Below are positions 42,962-50,356 of a stretch of DNA of 64,000 bases, piece after piece. Under the pieces are notes generated by a model. The model did not search any database and was not told where the DNA came from. It worked only from the letters and a program-made list of their open reading frames with translations. The stretch is taken from contig NZ_JAEUAN010000029.1 of the NCBI RefSeq assembly GCF_019511445.1, positions 1 to 64,000 on the forward strand, in the 5' to 3' direction. Position 1 is the first letter of the stretch; each line of letters starts with the position of its first letter. The stretch is from Aliirhizobium wenxiniae (GTDB taxonomy: Bacteria > Pseudomonadota > Alphaproteobacteria > Rhizobiales > Rhizobiaceae). A program made the position numbers and the translations under genes.

Positions 42962-43190
42962 ATGCCACGGCCTATCTGGCGACATCTATGCGTGGATATG
43001 AAGCGAATGCCCTACGAACAAACGCCGTGGCATGTCGAATGGATGTGCGGCGACCTCCCCGCAATCGAGGAGGTCGTGGGCCGGTATGCCAGGGAGACGA
43101 TCTTTACACGCTTTATGCCGCTGACCGATGCCTCGTCGCCTCCGAGCGCCTGGGAGTCATATAATCCGCAGGCGATGCCAACCTTGGAAC
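42962..43190 (+). pseudogene. Isochorismatase-like cysteine hydrolase, N-terminal fragment
   Basis: From ATG 42962: MPRPIWRHLCVDMKRMPYEQ, then TPWHVEWMCGDLPAIEEVVG and RETIFTRFMPL. The first catalytic Asp (CVDM) and the spacing match the opening of cysteine hydrolases of the isochorismatase superfamily. After about 70 residues the match stops and the frame runs antisense through the DUF2934 gene, so the Lys and Cys of the triad are absent. Remnant only. Confidence 0.6.
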
Positions 43191-43191
43191 G

Positions 43192-43371
43192 TCAGGAATC
43201 TTCGTCGTCCCAGCCCGCAGGAGCACTGCTATTTTTGTCCTGCCCGTGCTGCGCGTCCCATTCGGCGCTGGCTTCTGCCCATTGCTCGGCGTCCTGTCCA
43301 TTCGGACGACCCGACTGCTCCCAGAGCTCGTAGGCTCGTTTTGAGATCCATTCTTCGCGGTTCGTATCCAT
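43192..43371 (-). CDS. DUF2934 protein
   Basis: 59 residues: MDTNREEWISKRAYELWEQS, then GRPNGQDAEQWAEASAEWDA and an acidic tail. The sequence W..RAY.LWE..GRP.G.....W..A is the DUF2934 signature, a short helical family common in rhizobia, of unknown function. It was found by reading the minus strand, as it falls below a 60-residue cut-off. Downstream of the DUF892 gene and possibly co-transcribed with it, although an inverted repeat lies between. Confidence 0.75.
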   Translation of the reverse strand: MDTNREEWISKRAYELWEQSGRPNGQDAEQWAEASAEWDAQHGQDKNSSAPAGWDDEDS

Positions 43372-43399
43372 ACCTTTTCCTCCCTAAGCTTTTCTGATT

Positions 43400-43428
43400 G
43401 CTGTCGGCGAGTGCTCCCTGCCGACAGC
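43400..43428 (-). terminator. Inverted repeat between the DUF892 and DUF2934 genes
   Basis: Perfect 9-bp arms GCTGTCGGC / GCCGACAGC with an 11-base loop. There is no T run directly after, so termination or mRNA processing are both possible. Confidence 0.4.
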
Positions 43429-43433
43429 ATCGG

Positions 43434-43940
43434 TCAGGCGCTATTCTCTGCGCTCTTCGGGTTTGCAGACGCTTCGCCCAGCTGCGTGAGAAGCTCGTCA
43501 GTCTCAACCTCTTCCTGAAGATTGGCATCAAGAAGAGGGACTGCCTCCTTCAGACCGAGCTGGCCGGCCCAGCTTTTGAGCGTCCCGTAGCGCGCAATCT
43601 CATAATGCTCTACAGCCTGGGCCGACGAAATTAGGCCAGCGTCCAGCGCGACCGAGCCCTTGAACTCTTCTATGATTTCTTCAGCTTCCGCGATGATGCC
43701 CTGGATGGCCTCACAGGTCTTGCCTCGGGCGGGCTTGCCGAGCAGCTCGAACACCTGTTGCAGGCGCTCGATCTGCCCCTCAGTCTGCTCCTTGTGTTTG
43801 AGGAATGCAGCCTTGCCCTCCTCGGACTGCGATGCCCGTGCCATCCTCGGCAGGGCCTTCAAGATCTGCTTTTCGGCGTAGTAGATGTCCTTGAGCGTCT
43901 CGAGGAACAGGTCCTCCAGAGTCTTCTCCGCCATGATCAC
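43434..43940 (-). CDS. Ferritin-like DUF892 (YciF-type) protein
   Basis: 168 residues (MIMAEKTLEDLFLETLKDIY). DUF892 motifs: DIYYAEKQILKALPRMARAS, AFLKHKEQTEGQIERLQQVF, and KTCEAIQGIIAEAEEIIEEF with HYEIARYGTLKSWAGQLG, supplying Glu and His for a di-iron-like site in a four-helix bundle. Family members are induced by osmotic and oxidative stress; the enzymatic role is not settled. The EcfG-type promoter fits. Confidence 0.88.
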   Translation of the reverse strand: MIMAEKTLEDLFLETLKDIYYAEKQILKALPRMARASQSEEGKAAFLKHKEQTEGQIERLQQVFELLGKPARGKTCEAIQGIIAEAEEIIEEFKGSVALDAGLISSAQAVEHYEIARYGTLKSWAGQLGLKEAVPLLDANLQEEVETDELLTQLGEASANPKSAENSA

Positions 43941-43985
43941 TCCTTCCCATATTGAAATTGGCCCATGTTGAAATGGGCGATCACC

Positions 43986-44010
43986 AACTGGCGCATGAGC
44001 TCAAAGTTCC
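43986..44010 (-). promoter_or_regulatory. EcfG-type promoter for the DUF892 gene
   Basis: Minus strand GGAAC (44010-44006), N17, GTT (43988-43986); 46 bases to the ATG. Divergent from the promoter at 44090. Confidence 0.75.
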
Positions 44011-44089
44011 CACTCCGGTATCGGTTATTTCGCGGCTTACCGACGAGCGTGACATTCCCTTATTGATGGTACATCGACAGCAAGGCCGC

Positions 44090-44114
44090 GGAACTCTTAG
44101 ACACCCCAAGTGTT
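44090..44114 (+). promoter_or_regulatory. EcfG-type promoter for the receiver gene at 44213
   Basis: GGAAC 44090-44094, N17, GTT 44112-44114; 99 bases to the likely start. Confidence 0.65.
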
Positions 44115-44212
44115 CGCAATTGCCACCGATGGTCGCTGGGCGTCACACGGGGAGCAGCGTTTCTTGCGGTGGAAAGAGATCCCCGCTACACTGATGGGAT
44201 TGCGAGGTTGTC

Positions 44213-44605
44213 TTGGACAGTTCTATTTATCTAAGCCTGTTTGCGGGCAAGCATATTCTGATCGTAGAAGACGAGTATTTTCTCGCCGACGAGACCCGCC
44301 AAAAACTTGAGCAGCTCGGTTCAACGGTCATCGGTCCAGCGGCAAACGTGCAAGATGCACTGGAATTGCTAACTACCTCGGAAATCGACGGGGCAATTCT
44401 GGATGTGCACCTGGGAGATGAATTCGTGTTTCCGGTGGCTGAAAGGCTTGACGAAGCGAATATTCCCTTCGTCTTTGCGACGGGTTATGACGCGTCCGTC
44501 ATTCCGGCCAAGTTCTCCGGGTTCACATTGTGCGAAAAACCTACAGAACTGGGAAAAATCGCGTCGGCGCTGTTTAGTGCTGGTAATGGTGCCGCACTGA
44601 ATTGA
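44213..44605 (+). CDS. Stand-alone receiver protein
   Basis: 130 residues from a TTG at 44213. Receiver motifs: KHILIVEDEYFLADETRQKL, phosphoacceptor Asp in GAILDVHLGDEFVFPVAERL, Thr switch in VFATGYDAS, Lys in CEKPTEL. No output domain. It ends three bases from the convergent sigma factor gene, so the two genes meet tail to tail. Its own EcfG-type promoter makes it a target as well as a possible feedback element of the stress system. Confidence 0.8.
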   Translation: MDSSIYLSLFAGKHILIVEDEYFLADETRQKLEQLGSTVIGPAANVQDALELLTTSEIDGAILDVHLGDEFVFPVAERLDEANIPFVFATGYDASVIPAKFSGFTLCEKPTELGKIASALFSAGNGAALN

Positions 44606-44607
44606 GT

Positions 44608-45108
44608 TTATTCGCCATTTATCGTTGTCCAGAGGTGAAACCTGGCACGATTGACGCGGCTCTTCATCGTGCCAAGTGCACAACCGCATTTCTGCGCAGC
44701 ATCTTCGTAACTCATGCAATCGATGAAGATCATTTCTATCGCGGTTCGATGATGGTCCGACAATTCGGATATTGCCTGTTCCAGCTCGTGCCCGCGAAGG
44801 TTCCATTCCTGTGTCGGAGGCACAGCGACCTGTAGGGCTGTGTCATCGGCAAGACCCACGTCTTCGCGCTTGGTCAATCCGAACTTAGTGCAAAATGTGT
44901 TGCGCATGATCGTGAAAAGCCAGGACCTCAATTGCGTACCACGCTGGAACTTGTCCGCGTTGGCAATAGCCTTGAGAGATGTCTCTTGAACGAGATCATC
45001 GACGTCCGATGGAGAGGAATGGAACCGGCGGGCGAAGTTTCGCAAAGCCGGAAGGTGCTCGAGAAGTTCGTATTCGGTGAAGCCTGTGTGTTCGCTGCAT
45101 GTTGCCAT
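44608..45108 (-). CDS. EcfG/RpoE2-type ECF sigma factor (ECF15-like)
   Basis: 166 residues. Sigma-2: LRNFARRFHSSPSDVDDLVQ then SLKAIANADKFQRGTQLRSW and LFTIMRNTF. Sigma-4: AISELSDHHRTAIEMIFIDC, MSYEDAAQKCGCALGTMKSR, VNRARFHLW. This pattern matches the EcfG group that directs the alphaproteobacterial general stress response, but no NepR anti-sigma or PhyR gene is adjacent. A perfect EcfG-type promoter in front suggests that it amplifies its own expression or is driven by a chromosomal EcfG. Likely reads the many GGAAC-N17-GTT sites of this window. Confidence 0.82.
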   Translation of the reverse strand: MATCSEHTGFTEYELLEHLPALRNFARRFHSSPSDVDDLVQETSLKAIANADKFQRGTQLRSWLFTIMRNTFCTKFGLTKREDVGLADDTALQVAVPPTQEWNLRGHELEQAISELSDHHRTAIEMIFIDCMSYEDAAQKCGCALGTMKSRVNRARFHLWTTINGE

Positions 45109-45131
45109 GACATCCTCCCGTCAGACTGCGA

Positions 45132-45156
45132 AACAGCCGCAGCAGTCGATCGTTCC
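45132..45156 (-). promoter_or_regulatory. EcfG-type promoter for the sigma factor gene
   Basis: Minus strand GGAAC (45156-45152), N17, GTT (45134-45132); 24 bases to the ATG. Confidence 0.78.
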
Positions 45157-45371
45157 GAGAATCTTGGTGTTTTTCGGCGGACGGTACGCTTGCGTACCGA
45201 GCTGATCTCGATGCTGAACAGACGCGCTGGTCGCGCGGCATCCAAGGAAACAGAGCCGGTGCCAGGCTGACCGAAACGGACTTGGTCTATCCTTGCGCGC
45301 AAACGGCGCTATCTATCTTAGAGCTACAACTATTTGTACCAGTTCGTTTTCTGGTCCATGGAGTGCGATGG

Positions 45372-46790
45372 ATGAGTGATCAAGCCAGGATCATAGATCG
45401 CCAAGGCGTTCTGTCCCGCTTCGGCGACTTCGTCCTCGACCATGACGACCTCGACGAGATCCTCAACGAAGGATGTCGGCTGGTCGCCTCAGCACTTGGC
45501 GCCGATCTCGCCAAGGTCATTGAAATCGATCGCCAGGACGGCACAGGTTTCGTGCGAGCAGGCTTCGGCTGGAATGACGGAATTGTCGGCGAAGCGCGAA
45601 TAGAGCTCGGAGGCCGATCCTCCGAGGCCTACGCAATCGAAAAAACCACGCCCGTGATCAGCAACGACATTGCCAGCGAAGATCGCTTCACATTTCCGTC
45701 CTTCCTCAAAGACCATGGCGTAGTCGCGCTCATCAACGTACCCATTTTGCTGCCTGGACGCGTTCCCTACGGCATTTTGCAGGTGGACGCCCGCGAAGCG
45801 CGTGAGTTTGACCAGCAGGACATCGAGTTTCTCAAGACCTACGCGATGGTCCTTGGTCCCGTCATCGATCGCCTCAAAACTGTCGCTGAGCTCCGCGTAT
45901 CAGACGAGAGGTTGAGACTTCTCGTCGACAACGCACGAGCCTACGTCCTGATCATCAGTGACCGTGATGGTCGTGTAACCGATTGGTTGGGTGGATCGGA
46001 AGAAATCCTCGGGTGGTCCGCCCACGAAGCTATCGGTCAGAATGCAGATATGATTTTTAACGAGGCCGATCGTGCGGCGGGTGTTCCCGAGCGCGAGTTG
46101 TCGACTGCCTGAGAAAAAGGCTCGGTAGCGGACGTGCGGTGGCATCGTCGGAAGGATGGAACGCCGGTATTTCTGGATGGACAGACCATTGCCCTGCGCG
46201 AGCGATCCGGAAAACTGCGCGGCTACTATAAGATTGGACAAGACCACACCGACCGGCAGCGAAACGACGAGCGCCAGTCGTTTCTTTCTGACCTATCGGA
46301 TGAACTGCGGCCGCTTAATTCCATCCGGGACATCGCGGATCGTGCAGCCCAACGTCTCGCCGCCTATCTCGACGTCAGCCGTGTCATTTATGGTCGGGTT
46401 CGAGATGACATGCTTGAGGTCCTGCTTGACCGAACCAATCATGTCCCGTCCATCGTCGGCAAGCATTCACTCGCGTCGCTCGGCCCGGTCTTTCTGTCGG
46501 CTTATCGCTCAGGCGCTATCGTCAAAGCGTCAGATGTTGCAGAAGAGGAAAGCCTGTCATCAATAGCTCGTGCAAGCCTGTTGGGGCGCCAGATCGCAGC
46601 TTTCGTCGATCTTGTTGTGGATGATAGAGTTGGCACCTCATTTTTAGGAGTTCAAAACTCCACGCCACGCGCCTGGACGTCTGCGGAAGTGAACCTTCTC
46701 CGTGAAGTCGGCGATCGGGTCCGGTCGGAGATTGAAGAGCAGGGGCAGAACAGGCTCGGCAGGAAAGCGAAGCCCGATTGCAGCGGTTTG
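45372..46790 (+). pseudogene. GAF-PAS-GAF sensor protein, interrupted by a stop and missing its output domain
   Basis: From ATG 45372: a GAF domain (LDEILNEGCRLVASALGADL; FPSFLKDHGVVALINVPILL), a PAS domain (LLVDNARAYVLIISDRDGRV; GWSAHEAIGQNADMIF), then an in-frame TGA at 46110-46112. The same frame continues RWHRRKDGTPVFLDGQTIAL (rest of the PAS/PAC) and a second GAF (LSDELRPLNSIRDIADRAAQ; RAWTSAEVNLLREVGDRVRS). The histidine kinase part that normally follows is absent; the sequence runs into the tail of a convergent fragment. Without readthrough the gene makes only the first half. Confidence 0.7.
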
Positions 46791-46889
46791 GTGAGGCATC
46801 CTCGAATGCTCCTTCCGGCTCGAAGACTTCGGAAACACATTGGTTGCCTGCATCCCTTTCGGAGACAAATACGGTCGACGAGCTCGCGG

Positions 46890-47114
46890 AGCAGCGAGAT
46901 TAAGCTCGCTTATCGCCAGATGGTGAACAACACGGAAGATGGCGCGATCGACGGATGGTCCATCGAGTAACGAAGGGTCATCCGTCAGCACCAGGATCGT
47001 ACGCTCGACCAGTCGCCGGCGAAATTCACGGTCCGGTGAGTACCGCGCTGCCCAAGGGTCAATCAGGGCGCGCAGATCAGCTCGGGTCGCGGTAATGCTT
47101 GCGGAGTGAGGCAT
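46890..47114 (-). pseudogene. N-terminal fragment related to the response regulator at 5580-6079
   Basis: Minus frame from ATG 47114: MPHSASITATRADLRALIDP, then ARYSPDREFRRRLVERTILV and VVHHLAISEL. This aligns with the helical N-terminal region of the protein at 5580-6079 (ARYSLDEAWRRRIVERTILA). No receiver follows; past about residue 75 it is antisense of the sensor pseudogene. Directly upstream sits a 14-codon ORF (VAPKGYYVLLPADQ, 47113-47155 region) similar to the start of the first copy. Confidence 0.5.
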
Positions 47115-47468
47115 GGCCGCTCCTACTGGTCAGCAGGCAAGAGAACATAGTAACCCTTAGGCGCCACCGCCTACATGCTCTCGGGTGACGATCGCTCTAC
47201 ACTACTCAAATAACATACGATGTCCATCATGCGCCGCGGCGAAGCCAATTTCTCACGAGTAGATCGCGCGCCATGTGGAGGCAGTATGTCGGTGCGCGCG
47301 CATTTGTTACCAGGGGCCACGTCCCTCTCAGGCGCTATCAAGCTTGACAGTCGGCGTGATCCAGCTCCCAGGAAGGCCGTTATGGGTTGTTGCAGCTAGC
47401 AGTCAGGTGTATCGTCTTGGCATCGTCTGCAGACTGGCAAAAGGGCACGGACGACTAAGGGTTTCCAT
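47115..47468. other. Leader region, no intact gene
   Basis: Holds the 14-codon leader-like ORF of the minus-strand fragment and sequence similar to the upstream region of the 5580-6079 gene (including CATGCGCCGC). No EcfG-type site was found before the CRP-family gene at 47469. Confidence 0.4.
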
Positions 47469-48218
47469 GTGCTCTTGCCCCAAAAAGCCGGAGGCGAGTT
47501 CATAATCTCTTCTCACCAACCAACCACTCGAAACAAGCTATTAGCTCTGCTTCCTCAGCAGGATTTTGAGCGTATTGCTAAGGAACTCGAGTATATCGAG
47601 CTCCCCAGAGGAACGACACTCGCTCGGATCGGTGAACCTATCGAGCAAGTATACTTTCTTACGTCGGGGATAGGATCGCTCGTTACGACAATGCCTGACG
47701 GCCGACGAGCCGAGGCGGGAATCTTCGGGTTCGATGGCTACATTCCGACAACCGCGATCGCTGAAGTCGAAACTAGCTCCCATGATGTCTGGATGCAAGT
47801 CGCTGGCGATGCTTACCGAATGGAGTACCGCAGCTTCCGCGCCGCCATGGACACGAAGAATTTTTCCAAGCTGGTGATCCGTTGCATTGAGGCTTTCTCG
47901 GTCCAACTGTCTCACACAGCAGTTTCCAACGCAGTCCATGACGTCAACCATCGGCTCGCGCGATGGCTGCTCATGTGTCATGACCGCGTTACCGGCAATG
48001 AAATCGAACTGACGCACGATTTTATTGCAACAATGCTGGCCGTGCGACGGCCGAGTGTGACCACGTCGCTGCACATCTTAGAGGGCCATGGCTTTATCAA
48101 GGCCGAACGTGGTTTGATTACGATCAGGAACAGGGTAGCGCTTGAAGAGTTTGCTCAGGACGCATACGGAAAACCGGAATCCGAATACCGGCGTCTTATG
48201 AAGGACCTTTTTCAGTGA
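47469..48218 (+). CDS. CRP/FNR-family transcription regulator
   Basis: 249 residues from the GTG at 47469, seven bases after AAGGG. A cyclic-nucleotide-binding-like domain (LPRGTTLARIGEPIEQVYFL; GSLVTTMPDGRRAEAGIFGF) is followed by a winged helix (IELTHDFIATMLAVRRPSVT; SLHILEGHGFIKAERGLITI). No Fe-S cysteine cluster as in FNR and no clear cAMP arginine, so the ligand is unknown. It is closely related to the regulator at 48519-49232; the two face each other across a DUF6894 gene. Confidence 0.82.
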   Translation: MLLPQKAGGEFIISSHQPTTRNKLLALLPQQDFERIAKELEYIELPRGTTLARIGEPIEQVYFLTSGIGSLVTTMPDGRRAEAGIFGFDGYIPTTAIAEVETSSHDVWMQVAGDAYRMEYRSFRAAMDTKNFSKLVIRCIEAFSVQLSHTAVSNAVHDVNHRLARWLLMCHDRVTGNEIELTHDFIATMLAVRRPSVTTSLHILEGHGFIKAERGLITIRNRVALEEFAQDAYGKPESEYRRLMKDLFQ

Positions 48219-48270
48219 CAGTGTCCCACCGTGCCAAGATTGGCGAGAGCTTTGGACTGATGCGAACGCG

Positions 48271-48516
48271 ATGAGCCGATATTTTTTTAACCTGCGTCGG
48301 GATGTAGAAACTGTCTCGGATGTCGAGGGTGAGGAGTTTCAAGACATTGACGCCGCACGGTTGAGCGCGATCAACGCGGTGCGTGAGATGGCGGCCGCAT
48401 TGATCAAGAGCGGGCAAAATGTTCCAGACGAGCATATGGACATATCGGATGATTACGGCAATCTGAGGTTCAGCGTTTCCTTTCACGACGTCGTCCAAAA
48501 TCACCTGAAAAAGTGA
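48271..48516 (+). CDS. DUF6894 small protein
   Basis: 81 residues: MSRYFFNLRRDVETVSDVEG, EFQDIDAARLSAINAVREMA, then a beta hairpin (DYGNLRFSVSFHDVV). The RYFF(N/D)....D..G.....D...A...A......A pattern is that of the DUF6894 family, common and multicopy in rhizobia. Function unknown. Downstream of the CRP-family gene, same strand, 52-base gap. Confidence 0.75.
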   Translation: MSRYFFNLRRDVETVSDVEGEEFQDIDAARLSAINAVREMAAALIKSGQNVPDEHMDISDDYGNLRFSVSFHDVVQNHLKK

Positions 48517-48518
48517 GA

Positions 48519-49232
48519 TCAGAAAGAGCCGATCAAGGTGCGATATTCTTCCTCGGCCTCCCCATATGCGCTGCCAGCGAAATCCTCCAGACCCTTTCGA
48601 TCGCGAATAGTGATCCTGCCGCGCTCTGCGAATACGAGTTTCATGCCCTCGAGTATGTGGAATGCATTGGTTATGCTCGGCCGGCGGACGGCCAGCATGG
48701 ATGAAACGAAGTCGTGAGTCAGTCCGATTTCGTTACCGGTAACGCGGTCATGGCACATGAGCAGCCAGCGGGCGAGGCGCTGGTCTACCTGATAGTTGGC
48801 GTTGCAAAGCGCCGTGTAGGAGATTTGCGTCGCAAAGGTCTGGATAAAGCGTGCGAGCAGATTGGAGAATGCAGGTTTGTCACCAAGAGTGCTCTTCATC
48901 GCATCCAGCGGAATCCTGTATGCGTCTCCGGGCATCTGTATCAGCACCTCGTGGATGCTAATGGATCCGCCTACACCTGCCGATGTCGGACAGAAACCTT
49001 CGCGTCCCACCATACCGGCCTCCGCACGCTGACCGTCCTTTGCTGCGGTCACGACTGAGCCAATACCACTGCAAAGGAAGTAGATGTGGTCTATCGGAGC
49101 ATTTGCGTTCGCGATGATCTCTCCGCGAGCGAGAGGGACGAACTCCCAAATTCTGGAAAGGTCCTCGAACTCGGTTGCTGGCAACAGGGAGAGAAGTCGA
49201 TTTCGGGAGGCGGGATGGTCCGAGACGTTCAT
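48519..49232 (-). CDS. CRP/FNR-family transcription regulator (paralogue)
   Basis: 237 residues from the ATG at 49232. Same architecture as the 47469 protein with shared blocks: PIDHIYFLCSGIGSVVT, GQRAEAGMVGREGF, RLARWLLMCHDRVTGNEIGL, THDFVSSMLAVRRPSITNAF and RGRITIRDRKGLEDFA. No FNR-type cysteines. Its stop lies two bases from the convergent DUF6894 stop. The effector is unknown. Confidence 0.82.
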   Translation of the reverse strand: MNVSDHPASRNRLLSLLPATEFEDLSRIWEFVPLARGEIIANANAPIDHIYFLCSGIGSVVTAAKDGQRAEAGMVGREGFCPTSAGVGGSISIHEVLIQMPGDAYRIPLDAMKSTLGDKPAFSNLLARFIQTFATQISYTALCNANYQVDQRLARWLLMCHDRVTGNEIGLTHDFVSSMLAVRRPSITNAFHILEGMKLVFAERGRITIRDRKGLEDFAGSAYGEAEEEYRTLIGSF

Positions 49233-49916
49233 GGCTTTCAACGGCGGGCGCGAGCCGCAGCCCACGGCCGCCAAGCCCTGAGCTATTTCAAACGGTTGGT
49301 GCGTCTATAACACCCCGCGTATTCGACGGATTTTATGTACGCTGGCATACCTTCATCCAACGCAGCCTAGACTCTGCTAAACTCGGCTTTTCCGTCTAAA
49401 TTCTCTTGCGATGTCGAAGCGTAAAGGACTGAGGGTACATGGTCTTGAAGAGCGGCAACTGTTTGCGCTGGAGATCCTCAATCAGGCAAGCCTCGACAAT
49501 TTCGTCATTCGGTCGTCATGCTCAGCGGCCGAACGGATGCGATCAGTCCCAGTTTGCAGTCATGGCGCATTGAGCGCTCAAGTTGCTCATCTTGCTAAAT
49601 AGGACTTGTGACCTCGTAGCTTAACAGAAAACCTCCGGCTCCCCCGAGCTTTGAGCTTTCATCCTGATCGAGCTACACTGCTGATTTCAAAAAGCAGCTC
49701 ATGGGATCGACCATCCAAGTAGTTGAATCCAAACCCTTTTCAAAGAAAGGGACGAAGATGCGCATCCATTCAAGAGCAGAGGAAAATTACTGATCGACGA
49801 AGCAGTCGCTGCGCGTACCAAAGCGCATCGGGCTGATGAAGGGTGGAGTATCGACCGAGACGATGGAGCTGAACCGCGTTTTTATCCCTCAAGAGCTCCC
49901 CATAAGCATGCACAGC
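49233..49916. other. 684-base stretch without a supported gene
   Basis: Short ORFs (49411-49602, 49701-49793, 49836-50111, all plus) have weak ribosome sites and no recognisable content. No EcfG-type promoter, tRNA or long inverted repeat was seen. Confidence 0.4.
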
Positions 49917-50354
49917 TCAGGCAGCCTCCTCCTCAATCGCCAGCTCTCTCAGCAACGAATTGATTTCATCGCCGGTCAGCCGCGAGGGGTCGAAACCACT
50001 GGAGGAGCCGATATCGGCAAAACGCTCTGCATGTATTTTGGACGTCCCGATGAAGCCCATTGCCCAGTTCGGGAAGGATCGGTGTTCGATCGGGTTCAAA
50101 GCGAGCAGTGACACGTCGCCGTGACGCTCGTCTTGCTGGATCCGCTCGAACGCAGCTTCGACTGTGTCGAGCGGACCTTCAAGCACCTGGGCGAAGCAAC
50201 CCGCATTGAACAAGAGCGCGCCGGTAATTTCGTCACGTTGGTTGTTCAGCCGACTCTTTGCTAGAATCTGATCGACATTGGCGGCAAACGTTGTTTCGTC
50301 AGAGGCGATATAGTTGCGGCTGTAGTAAACCAGACTGTAGATGCTGCTAGCCAT
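49917..50354 (-). CDS. BLUF-domain blue-light photoreceptor
   Basis: 145 residues, essentially a lone BLUF domain: IYSLVYYSRNYIASDETTFA with the flavin-contacting Tyr, LNNQRDEITGALLFNAGCFA with Asn and the following FAQVLEGP Gln, and RSFPNWAMGF late in the domain. BLUF proteins bind FAD and respond to blue light. A short acidic C-terminal helix (LTGDEINSLLRELAIEEEAA) may contact a partner. The start lies two bases after the stop of the GGDEF-EAL gene, so light input to c-di-GMP turnover through a separate chain is likely. Confidence 0.88.
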   Translation of the reverse strand: MASSIYSLVYYSRNYIASDETTFAANVDQILAKSRLNNQRDEITGALLFNAGCFAQVLEGPLDTVEAAFERIQQDERHGDVSLLALNPIEHRSFPNWAMGFIGTSKIHAERFADIGSSSGFDPSRLTGDEINSLLRELAIEEEAA

Positions 50355-50356
50355 CG

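Noticed and set aside
46110..46112. In-frame TGA of the GAF sensor as a selenocysteine codon
   Set aside because: No conserved Cys/Sec position at that point of the PAS domain and no SECIS-like reason; a nonsense change is simpler.
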